This document shows, piece by piece, positions 1 through 6,440 of a stretch of DNA of 9,427 bases. A program made the position numbers and the translations under genes. Numbering within the stretch: the first letter of the stretch is position 1; each line of letters opens with the position of its first letter. The DNA is from an uncultured Bacteroidales bacterium (GTDB taxonomy: Bacteria; Bacteroidota; Bacteroidia; Bacteroidales; P3): positions 1 through 9,427 of the forward strand of contig CALEFF010000045.1 of the NCBI GenBank assembly GCA_937876865.1, written 5' to 3'. The notes under the pieces are model-generated. The model worked only from the letters and a program-made list of their open reading frames with translations, did not search any database and was not told the origin of the DNA.

Positions 1-2
1 AA

Positions 3-95
3 GTAAAAGAAATTGATACAGAAAGATTGGAAGGAACAGTAAAAAGAATTGCAAGCTCATATCCAATGTATGCAAGTTGGATTGATAAAGACTAA
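3..95 (+). CDS. 3' end of an unidentified gene (partial)
   Basis: An open frame enters from the left edge and runs 30 codons to a TAA at 93-95. The visible tail contains TERLEGTVKRIASS and ends in ASWIDKD. It is hydrophilic, looks like a soluble helical C-terminus, and has no sorting domain or membrane segment. I do not recognise the family from so short a piece. It is accepted as real because the frame is open to the window edge and is followed by a weak hairpin and then a fresh promoter for the next gene. Confidence 0.55.
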   Translation, partial: VKEIDTERLEGTVKRIASSYPMYASWIDKD

Positions 96-112
96 TGTTT
101 TTTAGTGATTTT
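91..112 (+). terminator. Weak candidate terminator overlapping the stop of the partial gene
   Basis: ACTAA (91-95) pairs with TTAGT (102-106) across a six-base loop and is followed by GATTTT. The stem is only five A/T-rich pairs and overlaps the stop codon. It may be the end of the upstream transcript, but chance is a real alternative in this AT-rich sequence. Confidence 0.25.
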
Positions 113-122
113 ATAGAAAAAA

Positions 123-154
123 TTTGTTCAGTATAAAAAAAAAGACTACTTTTG
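123..154 (+). promoter_or_regulatory. Bacteroidota-type promoter of the OmpA-family gene
   Basis: The -33 box is TTTG (123-126) and the -7 box is TACTTTTG (147-154), an exact match to TAnnTTTG, with 20 bp between them. This is the housekeeping-sigma consensus of Bacteroides and relatives. Transcription should start near 159-161, giving a leader of about 65 nt. The same -7 sequence, TACTTTTGCA, recurs at the promoter of the structured RNA near the right edge. Confidence 0.8.
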
Positions 155-223
155 CAGAACTTTTTTGTAAAGTATGCGTAATAGATATTGTAAGTTAGAA
201 AAAATAATTAAAAATAAGAATTG

Positions 224-1399
224 ATGAAAAAAGTATTTTTATGCTTGGCAGTTTTTGCAATGTCGCTAACTGCCATAGGACAAGAAAAAGAAGAAAAGGT
301 ACTTAGACACAAAGGCTTTGAAACAAATCGTTTCATTGACAACTGGGAAGTTACTGTTCTTGGAGGTATTCAAGCTTTCCACACAGATCAAGGTAATAGA
401 TTAGAAAACCCAGAACGCTTATTTTGGATAGGTGGAGAGGTTAGACCTGCTTTTCAAGTTTCAGTTGGCAAATGGGCATCTCCTGTATTTGGAGCGAGAA
501 TTGCTTATCAAGGGTTCGCTTTAGATCCAAAGAATGATGATTATGTCAGTACTTACCATTATCTCCACACTGACGTAATGGTAAATCTTACAAATTGGAT
601 TTGCGGATACAAATCAGATAGATTGTATAACGCAGTTGTATTTGGAGGATTTGGTTGGGCAACTTCTAAACTTAGAGGCGAAGATGCTAATTGGAATGAC
701 GAATTTGCTGCATCAGCAGGAATTTCAAACCGTTTTAGACTTTGTGACGCTTTGGCTATTCATTTAGATTTAAGCGGTTTCCTTACAAAAGAAGGATTCA
801 ATAATATGGGGAGCAAAGGAGCTTTTGGAACAAACTACGAATTGATGGCAGGACTTTCTTATACTCTTCCAACAGAAAGAAATTTCTATGTTGTTGATTA
901 CACTCCTTACAAGAAGAAAATCTCTTCATTGGAACAAGACTTGGCTGCATCTCGTAAAGATGTTGAAAGAGGACAATCAGACAATGCTGACTTGAAAAAT
1001 CAAATTGCTAAGGAAAGAAAAGCAAAAGAACAAGCAATTGCTGAGGCTAAAAGAGTTAAAGAAAGTTTAGTTCCTTCTACAACTCAATCATTGTCTATCT
1101 ATTTCACAATTGAAAGTAGCAAGGTTACAGACAAAAATATGGAAAACATCAAGTTCTTAGCTGAAGCTATCAAAGCATCTGCAAAAGACAGAGTATTCAC
1201 AATCACAGGTTACGCTGACGAACAAACAGGTAGTTCTTCATACAATATGGAATTGTCTAAGAGAAGAGCAGAAGCTGTTTACAATGCTTTAATAGAACAA
1301 GGTGTTGATTCTAACAAGTTGAAAGTTGAATATAAGGGAGATACTGAACAACCATTCAAAGGACGTCCTTATATGAACAGAGTAGCAGTTGTTAGATAA
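224..1399 (+). CDS. OmpA-family outer membrane protein
   Basis: A 391-residue protein that tethers the outer membrane to peptidoglycan. Residues 1-19 are a signal peptide (MKKVFLCLAV, then TAIG before Q20). Residues 25-225 form an N-terminal beta-barrel rich in alternating aromatic strands. Residues 229-282 are a charged heptad coiled coil (SSLEQDLAASRKD onward). Residues 286-391 are an OmpA C-terminal domain. Within that domain the diaminopimelate-binding pair is present: D332 in GYADEQTG and R348 in the NMELSKRRAEAV motif. The protein ends in NRVAVVR, the usual NR motif of the fold. The TTG at 221 is in frame, but ATG 224 is the better start because it puts the basic MKK directly at the N-terminus. 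No Shine-Dalgarno is visible, as is normal in this phylum. A strong promoter lies upstream and a strong terminator downstream, so this is mainly a monocistronic and probably abundant transcript. Family assignment is secure; the exact OmpA subtype is not. Confidence 0.95.
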   Translation: MKKVFLCLAVFAMSLTAIGQEKEEKVLRHKGFETNRFIDNWEVTVLGGIQAFHTDQGNRLENPERLFWIGGEVRPAFQVSVGKWASPVFGARIAYQGFALDPKNDDYVSTYHYLHTDVMVNLTNWICGYKSDRLYNAVVFGGFGWATSKLRGEDANWNDEFAASAGISNRFRLCDALAIHLDLSGFLTKEGFNNMGSKGAFGTNYELMAGLSYTLPTERNFYVVDYTPYKKKISSLEQDLAASRKDVERGQSDNADLKNQIAKERKAKEQAIAEAKRVKESLVPSTTQSLSIYFTIESSKVTDKNMENIKFLAEAIKASAKDRVFTITGYADEQTGSSSYNMELSKRRAEAVYNALIEQGVDSNKLKVEYKGDTEQPFKGRPYMNRVAVVR

Positions 1400-1427
1400 T
1401 AATAAAAATACGGAATTCTTATATAAT

Positions 1428-1462
1428 AATCCCAAAAGTTTTTTAGGCTTTTGGGATTTTTT
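1428..1462 (+). terminator. Intrinsic terminator after the OmpA-family gene
   Basis: AATCCCAAAAG (1428-1438) and CTTTTGGGATT (1448-1458) form a perfect 11-bp stem around a nine-base loop, followed by a T-run that overlaps the stem base (1457-1462). It is 28 bases past the OmpA stop codon and 15 bases before the next start codon. Confidence 0.9.
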
Positions 1463-1477
1463 AATATCAATATAGTT

Positions 1478-3670
1478 ATGAAAAGAATAATTTCTTCATT
1501 GTGTGCAGTAATATTAGCAATTTCTGCAATAGGCCAAAATACTTTCATAGTAGGTGATTTAACATACGAAATAACATCAGAAAATACAGTAGAGGTACAC
1601 GATTGTGATACATCAGCAATTACAGTAACTATTCCGGAAACTATAGTTGATACTAATGATGGAATAACTTATAGTGTTACTGCTATTGGAGAAAAAGCTT
1701 TTCAATATAATTATAATTTAGAAGAAGTTGCAATTCCAAATAGTATTACTACAATTGCAATAAACGCTTTTGATAATGCAGGAAAGCGTGATACAATAAA
1801 TGGGGTAGTTTATTCTGGAAATGATACTTTAAATGTTTCTAACTATAAGTTTATTAATATAGGGTTTCTTACATTTCATTTAGGCAATGAAACCTATAAA
1901 ACAACAGAATCAAGTGTAGTGTATTGTGATAGAACTAAGAATGGAGCTGTTATAATTTACGATTCAATAACATTTAATGATAATACGTATCCTGTTACTT
2001 TTATAAAAGGCAAGGCGTTTTATAATTGTGATAATATAACATCTGTTACCATTCCTAATACTGTTGTTGCTATTGGAAGAAATGGTGATACACAAGGAGC
2101 ATTTGACAATTGTAATAAATTGCGTTTCGTTACTATTGGTTGTAATGTAAAATCAATAGGTGAAAATGCTTTTTATAAATGTACAAAATTAGATTCTATT
2201 GTTTGTCTTGCACCTGTATCACCTACTCTTTATCGTTATGCGTTTAAAGATACTAAAAGCCCAAGAAAACGTACCATTCCATTTGGAAGCAATTATACCG
2301 CTTGGGAAGATTCTTACGTTTGGCAAAAAACCTATTATCTAATTCAAGAAAACGATACAATAACTCTTGAATCAGATTTTATGATTACTAATAAAGTCGG
2401 GTTAATCAATAATGGTGTTTTGCGAATTCCTTATGGCAAGCAGTTAATAGACACAACAAATGGAAATATCACAGGAATAGTAGAAGTAGAAACCGATATA
2501 TTATCTAATTCTCATTGGTCGTTTCTTGGAGCTCCTTTTTCAAACTATAAATTAGATGCAATAAAAGAAGGAACAAGAGATGTGGCGGTTTCTATTTTTG
2601 ATTACGCAACAGGAAATTGGAGTAATGATTGGGCAACAATAGAAACACCAGTAGAAACAGGCGAAGGATTTCTCTTATGGAGTTTTGCAAATGAGCCAAC
2701 CGTCTTTACAACAGATTCTGAGGGCGATTTACCAGATTATACTTTAAATAACGCACAAGAAATCACAATAACAAAAAATCTAACCACATATCAAAATGGT
2801 AATTGGTTTGCATTAGTAAATCCTTATACTTTTAAATTAGATGCTGACAAATTTATAGAAACGAATAAAACAAAGATACAAGGACAAGATGGCATTTACA
2901 AACTAAATAACAATGGAGAATTTCAATATATCACACAAGGCGAAATCAATCCAACAGAAGGCTTTTTTGTAAACTATGAAAAACTAGGAGCACAAACAGT
3001 AACTTTTGCGAAAAACCAAAGATTAACCACAGCAAAAGCTGAAAAGAAAAAAGAATACATAAAAATAAAAATGCAAGACGGGGAAAGAGAATCTGAACTT
3101 TTATTCTCTCATAACGAACAAGCTAACATAAATTACGATATCTTTGATGCTAACAAACTTTTCTCACTAACAGAAGCAACAGAGCCTTATTTCCTAACAG
3201 AAAACATAGCCTTAGTAAAAGAAGAAGTAGATAAATTACCTTACACAGCAACCTTAAACGTTAGAAGTTCCGAAACAAAAGAAGTAACATTTAAAATAGA
3301 CGACATACCCCAAGATATATTAGTATTTTTACTTGATAGAGGACAAGATATTAAAATGAACGGAGGTGTAGAATACACAACCACAATTACAGAAGGAGAG
3401 AATGCAGATAGATTTCAATTATTGGTAAAGAACATTTGTAGAATAGAGGAAGTAAATAACCAAGAAATTGCAATTAGAAGCCAAAATAGAGAAATTTATA
3501 TAGAAACCCCGCTTGATAATTTGCAAATAACAATATTCAATTCCTTAGGGCAAGAAGTCCTTTCCACAAAAGAAAAAATATTTACTTTAAACCAATTACC
3601 AGCAGGGGCTTATTTAATAAAAGTATTCAGCAAAAGTGCAATAAAATCTACTAAAATAATTCTAAAATAG
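1478..3670 (+). CDS. T9SS-exported BspA-like leucine-rich-repeat surface protein
   Basis: A 730-residue secreted protein. Residues 1-19 are a signal peptide ending in SAIG before Q20. Two LRR_5 (BspA/TpLRR-type) blocks follow at about 61-101 and 168-250, with AF-x5-6-L--V-IP-x-V/I-x-IG repeats. Residues 340-500 hold two beta-rich modules sharing a W-F-L/V-x-P-F/Y start and a GEGF/TEGF end (347-400 and 443-499). Residues about 655-730 are a Por secretion C-terminal sorting domain (ITIFNSLGQEV, LNQLPAGAYLIKV, final STKIILK). This domain is known to direct type IX secretion to the cell surface and to be removed or anchored there, so the host should possess a T9SS. BspA-type repeats commonly mediate adhesion, but the ligand here cannot be read from sequence. 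An in-frame TTG at 1451 lies inside the preceding terminator, so ATG 1478, which starts a clean signal peptide, is chosen. The gene converges tail to tail with the hydrolase gene, with seven bases between stop codons. Confidence 0.9.
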   Translation: MKRIISSLCAVILAISAIGQNTFIVGDLTYEITSENTVEVHDCDTSAITVTIPETIVDTNDGITYSVTAIGEKAFQYNYNLEEVAIPNSITTIAINAFDNAGKRDTINGVVYSGNDTLNVSNYKFINIGFLTFHLGNETYKTTESSVVYCDRTKNGAVIIYDSITFNDNTYPVTFIKGKAFYNCDNITSVTIPNTVVAIGRNGDTQGAFDNCNKLRFVTIGCNVKSIGENAFYKCTKLDSIVCLAPVSPTLYRYAFKDTKSPRKRTIPFGSNYTAWEDSYVWQKTYYLIQENDTITLESDFMITNKVGLINNGVLRIPYGKQLIDTTNGNITGIVEVETDILSNSHWSFLGAPFSNYKLDAIKEGTRDVAVSIFDYATGNWSNDWATIETPVETGEGFLLWSFANEPTVFTTDSEGDLPDYTLNNAQEITITKNLTTYQNGNWFALVNPYTFKLDADKFIETNKTKIQGQDGIYKLNNNGEFQYITQGEINPTEGFFVNYEKLGAQTVTFAKNQRLTTAKAEKKKEYIKIKMQDGERESELLFSHNEQANINYDIFDANKLFSLTEATEPYFLTENIALVKEEVDKLPYTATLNVRSSETKEVTFKIDDIPQDILVFLLDRGQDIKMNGGVEYTTTITEGENADRFQLLVKNICRIEEVNNQEIAIRSQNREIYIETPLDNLQITIFNSLGQEVLSTKEKIFTLNQLPAGAYLIKVFSKSAIKSTKIILK

Positions 3671-3676
3671 TAGATT
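3645..3676. terminator. Candidate bidirectional hairpin between convergent genes
   Basis: AATCTACTA (3645-3653) and TAGTAGATT (3668-3676) form a perfect 9-bp inverted repeat around a 14-base loop. It spans the end of the LRR gene and the seven-base gap before the stop of the minus-strand hydrolase gene. No long T-run follows on either strand: the minus side reads TTTTAT and the plus side CTTATTG. Efficiency is therefore uncertain. It is the only plausible transcription stop between these convergent genes. Confidence 0.45.
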
Positions 3677-3677
3677 C

Positions 3678-5018
3678 TTATTGTGCAAACTCGTTTTTAA
3701 AAGGCAAATAGTTGCCTTCGCTATTGTGATTTCTGTAAGAATTGTGGTCTTCCAATATTGCAAAAACAATATGCTTATATTTATTTAAGAATTCCTCCTC
3801 TTCCAAAACTTCATGGAATAAACGAGCAATATGTTTTGGCGGATTATGAAAAGCACCACAACCTAAGGCTCCCAATATCAAAGAATCGTGTTCATGTTTT
3901 AAACCAATACGTAAGATAGTACGAATTTTATTTTTAGTGGGTTCAACTAAATCATCAACAATCATACCATTTTCATTTAGCGAAGGACGATTTAAGGCTG
4001 CAACTGTAATAAACGCTATTTCGCGAGTTTTTGACATTAATTTATAACCTGCCTTTTCGCTCTCACGAAACACACTAACGCAAGGCGAATACACTCCTCC
4101 GAAATTTTTGTCCAAAGGAAATTGAAATTTAGACTTTTTTACATTATACTCTTTTGCGTATGAAGTAAACTGATACAAAGAACGGAAAATATTTGTCCTA
4201 CGAAAAATACCTTCTTCCTGTGCACCAGCACCGCTAATTACTCCTCCGCCAGGATTTTGACGATTAGCCATATTTAAAATAGCAGGGTTATAACCCATAT
4301 CCAATAATCTTATACCTTCTTTGATGCAATCTGCATTCACAACCTCAATAATAGTTTTTTGAGTATTTGCTTTAATATCATAAACATTAAAAGCAGTTGA
4401 GTAAAAGCATGTACCCTCAAACATTTTCTCTGTTTTGTCAAAACTTACTTTGCAACCCTCCTCTGTATAGTAAAATCCGTTATTGACAATTGCAATTGTA
4501 TTTTTAAATTCCTCTACACGCAATTTTTTAACATTATAATAGTTATTTGTATTCATTACATAATAATATTCATTAAGAAAGTCTTTTGAATCCCATGTTG
4601 GAACGAAAGAATTATTGCCACAAAGATTCCCTTCAATCACTTGAACAAAATCCTCAGGCAGTAAGATGTTTTCAATCTCTATTGCCTTAGCGAATAGTGG
4701 TGCAATTTCATTAGGTGAAAATCCTGCTATGCCGCAACCAATTCTTGTTACTAAAAAAGTGTATTCTTTATTTGATAAAGCAAATTCAATAAATTCATCA
4801 ATGTATGGCTTAATTACCTCAATACCTCCGTGCATTGTTGGAATGCCATAAGATTTTCCTTGCATACCAACGCCTTTTCCCCATTGGGCACCAAACTTTT
4901 TATAAGCAGCACGAGCAGCTCCTCCTCCGTGAAGGCCATTTAGATTGCTACCAAACACAAATATTTCATTATCTTCAAGACTTGCAATCTTATTTGGAGT
5001 ATATTTTCTGTTATACAT
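3678..5018 (-). CDS. Two-domain ADP-ribose hydrolase: A1S_2505/macro-like domain fused to bacterial-type PARG
   Basis: A soluble 446-residue protein with no signal peptide. Residues 10-130 match the short A1S_2505-type family found in phages and bacteria (FVFGSNLNGLHGGGAARAA at 21-38, YGIPTMHGG at 57-65, VTRIGCGIAGF at 90-100). The RIGCGIAG stretch resembles the ligand loop of macro domains. Residues 170-430 are a TIGR02452/DUF2263 microbial-type poly(ADP-ribose) glycohydrolase. The signature GGG-x7-QEE lies at 257-269, so the paired glutamates E268/E269, known to be catalytic in this family, are intact. NMANRQNPGGG precedes it, and LGALGCGAFHNPP (382-394) is the second phosphate-binding loop. 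The expected role is to cleave ADP-ribose from modified macromolecules and release free ADP-ribose. The gene lies 13 bases behind the NrtR-type gene and is almost certainly in its operon. Known family facts cover each domain singly; the joint function is inferred. The activity of the N-terminal half is unproven, and it may bind rather than hydrolyse. Confidence 0.88.
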   Translation of the reverse strand: MYNRKYTPNKIASLEDNEIFVFGSNLNGLHGGGAARAAYKKFGAQWGKGVGMQGKSYGIPTMHGGIEVIKPYIDEFIEFALSNKEYTFLVTRIGCGIAGFSPNEIAPLFAKAIEIENILLPEDFVQVIEGNLCGNNSFVPTWDSKDFLNEYYYVMNTNNYYNVKKLRVEEFKNTIAIVNNGFYYTEEGCKVSFDKTEKMFEGTCFYSTAFNVYDIKANTQKTIIEVVNADCIKEGIRLLDMGYNPAILNMANRQNPGGGVISGAGAQEEGIFRRTNIFRSLYQFTSYAKEYNVKKSKFQFPLDKNFGGVYSPCVSVFRESEKAGYKLMSKTREIAFITVAALNRPSLNENGMIVDDLVEPTKNKIRTILRIGLKHEHDSLILGALGCGAFHNPPKHIARLFHEVLEEEEFLNKYKHIVFAILEDHNSYRNHNSEGNYLPFKNEFAQ

Positions 5019-5031
5019 AAGTTTAAGTTTT

Positions 5032-5724
5032 TTAAAATTCTAATCTAAATCCTTTTTGTTTTAATTCTGCATATTTTTTTGCATTAAAGCGATACTTAAT
5101 TGGCGTACGGCGAGAAGTATTCTTTGGACGCTCTTCCGCTTCTGAAAGAATACCGAGTTTAAGCATTTTATTATAGAAATTCCTTCGGTCAAATTTCATT
5201 TCCAATATAGCTTCGTAGAGATTTTGTAAAGCACTCATAGTAAAGATTTCAGGTAATAATTCAAACCCAATAGGTTCAAAACAAATTCTTTCTTTCAAAC
5301 GATTAATTGCCATACGCAAAATCCTATCGTGATCAAAAGCAAGACTTGGGATTTCGTTCATTGCAAACCATTGAGCCGACCTTGCATCATCTCCGCCTTT
5401 CACTTCTTCTAAACGAACCAAAGCATAATGAGCTACGGTAATTACTCGCTCGCGTGGATCACGATTTACATCAGAGAAAGTGTAGAATTGCTCTACCGAA
5501 GTTGTTTTTAAACCTGTTTCTTCTTCTAATTCTCGTTTTGCACACTCTTCCGCAGTTTCGTCAATCTGCATAAATCCACCGGGAAACGCCCATTTGTCTT
5601 TGTAAGGTTCAATACCGCGTTGAATTAACAGCACTTTAATAGCCACACCATCAAATCCAAAAATTACACAATCAGAAGTAACGGCAGGGTGTGGGTATTT
5701 GTAACAATAATTTTTTCCTTCCAT
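5032..5724 (-). CDS. NrtR-type Nudix / winged-helix transcriptional regulator
   Basis: A 230-residue cytoplasmic protein. Residues 10-145 form a Nudix domain with a perfect Nudix box: G50-x5-E56-x7-R64-E65-L-E-E68-E69-T-G71-L. Residues 150-228 form the characteristic C-terminal winged helix of NrtR-like regulators (FTMSALQNLYEAIL, then DRRNFYNKMLKLGIL, then RTPIKYRF). The mid-region FSDVNRDPRERVITVAHY is also typical. In this family the Nudix domain senses ADP-ribose (NAD regulators) or, in some Bacteroides members, a sugar, and ligand binding releases DNA. Many such regulators have a decayed Nudix box; this one is intact, so it may also split ADP-ribose into AMP and ribose 5-phosphate. It heads a two-gene operon with the ADP-ribose hydrolase. 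Its own promoter carries two palindromes suited to autorepression. An ordinary ADP-ribose pyrophosphatase is less likely because of the DNA-binding tail. Confidence 0.9.
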   Translation of the reverse strand: MEGKNYCYKYPHPAVTSDCVIFGFDGVAIKVLLIQRGIEPYKDKWAFPGGFMQIDETAEECAKRELEEETGLKTTSVEQFYTFSDVNRDPRERVITVAHYALVRLEEVKGGDDARSAQWFAMNEIPSLAFDHDRILRMAINRLKERICFEPIGFELLPEIFTMSALQNLYEAILEMKFDRRNFYNKMLKLGILSEAEERPKNTSRRTPIKYRFNAKKYAELKQKGFRLEF

Positions 5725-5731
5725 ATTTTTA

Positions 5732-5750
5732 TTGCTTTAATTTTACGCAA
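5732..5750. promoter_or_regulatory. Operator-like palindrome 1, on the -7 box and start site
   Basis: TTGCTTTAATTTTACGCAA is an imperfect dyad with arms TTGC(T)T and ACGCAA. It covers the last three bases of the -7 box and the predicted start site of the regulator operon, which fits repression. It matches palindrome 2 at 17 of 19 positions. The regulator protein NrtR is the obvious candidate ligand, by inference from position. Confidence 0.65.
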
Positions 5751-5779
5751 AATTATAAAGAAAAAATATACCCACCAAA
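5748..5779 (-). promoter_or_regulatory. Promoter of the regulator/hydrolase operon
   Basis: On the minus strand the -33 box is TTTG (5779-5776) and the -7 box is TAATTTTG (5755-5748), an exact TAnnTTTG match with a 20-bp spacer. Start of transcription is expected near 5742, leaving a leader under 20 nt before ATG 5724. The -7 box is covered by the first operator-like palindrome. Confidence 0.8.
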
Positions 5780-5783
5780 TATT

Positions 5784-5802
5784 TTGCGTTAATTTTACGC
5801 AG
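5784..5802. promoter_or_regulatory. Operator-like palindrome 2, upstream of the -33 box
   Basis: TTGCGTTAATTTTACGCAG has arms TTGCGT and ACGCAG around a seven-base centre. It lies five bases upstream of the -33 box and is in the same orientation as palindrome 1. Centre-to-centre distance is 52 bp, close to five helical turns, so two dimers would sit on the same DNA face. Confidence 0.65.
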
Positions 5803-5808
5803 AGTAAT

Positions 5809-5870
5809 AAAAATAACTCTTTGTTTTAGAAAAATATTCCTTTGGTTTATTTTTTTAAAACAAAGAGTTA
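5809..5870 (-). terminator. Intrinsic terminator of the TonB-domain lipoprotein gene
   Basis: TAACTCTTTGTTTTA (5814-5828) and TAAAACAAAGAGTTA (5856-5870) form a perfect 15-bp stem. After one mismatch, seven further A/T pairs (5830-5836 with 5848-5854) extend it to an 11-base loop. On the minus strand it is followed by a T-run (5813-5809). It begins 39 bases past the stop codon of the lipoprotein gene and lies before the regulator promoter, so the two genes are separately transcribed. Confidence 0.75.
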
Positions 5871-5918
5871 AAAAAATATTTCTTTGAATTATTTTTTTAT
5901 TTCTTTGATTTAATTTGC
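5814..5918. repeat. Five-unit array with a 21-bp period
   Basis: Units start at 5814, 5835, 5856, 5877 and 5898. Every unit fits TA-N3-C-N3-G-N2-TTA followed by six mostly A or T bases, with TA, C6, G10 and TTA kept in all five. Units 2 and 4, with their A-rich flanks, give a 25-of-28 direct repeat (5830-5857 and 5872-5899). Unit 3 is the reverse complement of unit 1 over 15 bases, which makes the terminator hairpin. In unit 5 the TTA is the stop codon of the lipoprotein gene, and TAA recurs in that frame every seven codons. Origin by slippage from the gene's 3' end, or a set of phased protein sites, are both possible. Confidence 0.6.
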
Positions 5919-6416
5919 TAAGGTAAATTTAACCGGTAAATTAAATTGCATTCTGACTTTTTCACCTTTAAGTTTTGCAGGTCTCCATTTAGGCATTTCT
6001 TTCACAACTCTTAGAGCCTCTTGTCCACAACCTGAACCTATATCTCTTAATAACTTAATGTCTGTAAGCGAACCATCTTTTTCTACAACAAAAGACACAT
6101 ATACTAATCCTTCAACACCTCTTACTTTTGCTTGTTTTGGATATTTTATGTTTAGTGCAAGGTATTTTATCAATTCTTCTTGACCTCCTGGAAACATTGC
6201 ACTCTCTTCTACAACCGTAAAGACTGTTTCAGTATTTTTTTCAATGCTTTCCGAAACTGTTTCCGTTGAAGTAGAAGTGGTTTCTTCTTGCGTTTCTGAT
6301 ACTTCTAAGGTTTGAGAATCTGTTGAAACGGAATCATTTTCTTTTGTTGTTTGTTGGCAAGCAACAAATAAAGATAAGGTAATTACTGCCAAGATTAAAA
6401 TGCTATTTCTTTTCAT
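5910..6416 (-). CDS. Lipoprotein with TonB C-terminal domain
   Basis: A 168-residue protein. Residues 1-19 are a lipoprotein signal with a hydrophobic core and a lipobox ending FVAC, so C20 is the likely lipidated residue. Residues 21-65 are a Ser/Thr/Glu-rich flexible linker. Residues about 66-168 are a TonB C-terminal domain of the Bacteroidota kind: FPGGQEELIKYL (75-86), NIKYP (89-93), GLVYVSFVVEKDGS (103-116), EALRVVKEMPKWRP (133-146) and NLPVKFTL near the end. TonB normally hangs from the inner membrane by a transmembrane helix and contacts outer-membrane receptors. Here the anchor is a lipid and the linker lacks the usual proline-rich spacer, so classic energy transduction from ExbBD is doubtful. 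A stand-alone periplasmic or outer-membrane role is possible. The gene follows a TonB-dependent-type receptor but has its own -7 box and its own terminator. Confidence 0.88.
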   Translation of the reverse strand: MKRNSILILAVITLSLFVACQQTTKENDSVSTDSQTLEVSETQEETTSTSTETVSESIEKNTETVFTVVEESAMFPGGQEELIKYLALNIKYPKQAKVRGVEGLVYVSFVVEKDGSLTDIKLLRDIGSGCGQEALRVVKEMPKWRPAKLKGEKVRMQFNLPVKFTLAN

Positions 6417-6432
6417 ATTACTATTTTTTTTG

Positions 6433-6440
6433 CAAATATA
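6433..6440 (-). promoter_or_regulatory. -7 box of the TonB-domain lipoprotein gene
   Basis: On the minus strand TATATTTG (6440-6433) matches TAnnTTTG exactly and is followed by CA, as in the other promoters of this window. No clear TTTG is found 19-21 bases upstream, so the call rests on one box. The leader would be about 10 nt. Confidence 0.55.

Noticed and set aside
221..223. TTG as start of the OmpA-family gene
   Set aside because: ATG immediately follows at 224 and gives a standard signal peptide.
1451..1477. TTG-initiated extension of the LRR protein
   Set aside because: It would begin inside the terminator stem and place nine hydrophobic residues before a normal MKR signal peptide.
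4666..5020. Two 61-codon plus-strand open frames
   Set aside because: They lie wholly inside the hydrolase gene on the other strand and encode no recognisable protein; the hydrolase reading has clear catalytic motifs.
5814..5907. TA-N4-TTTG sequences as plus-strand promoters
   Set aside because: The gap between TA and TTTG is four bases, not two, and no plus-strand gene follows; they are better explained by the 21-bp periodicity.
5814..5918. 21-bp array as a CRISPR
   Set aside because: There are no unique spacers: units abut directly, are A/T-rich and diverged, and no cas gene is nearby.
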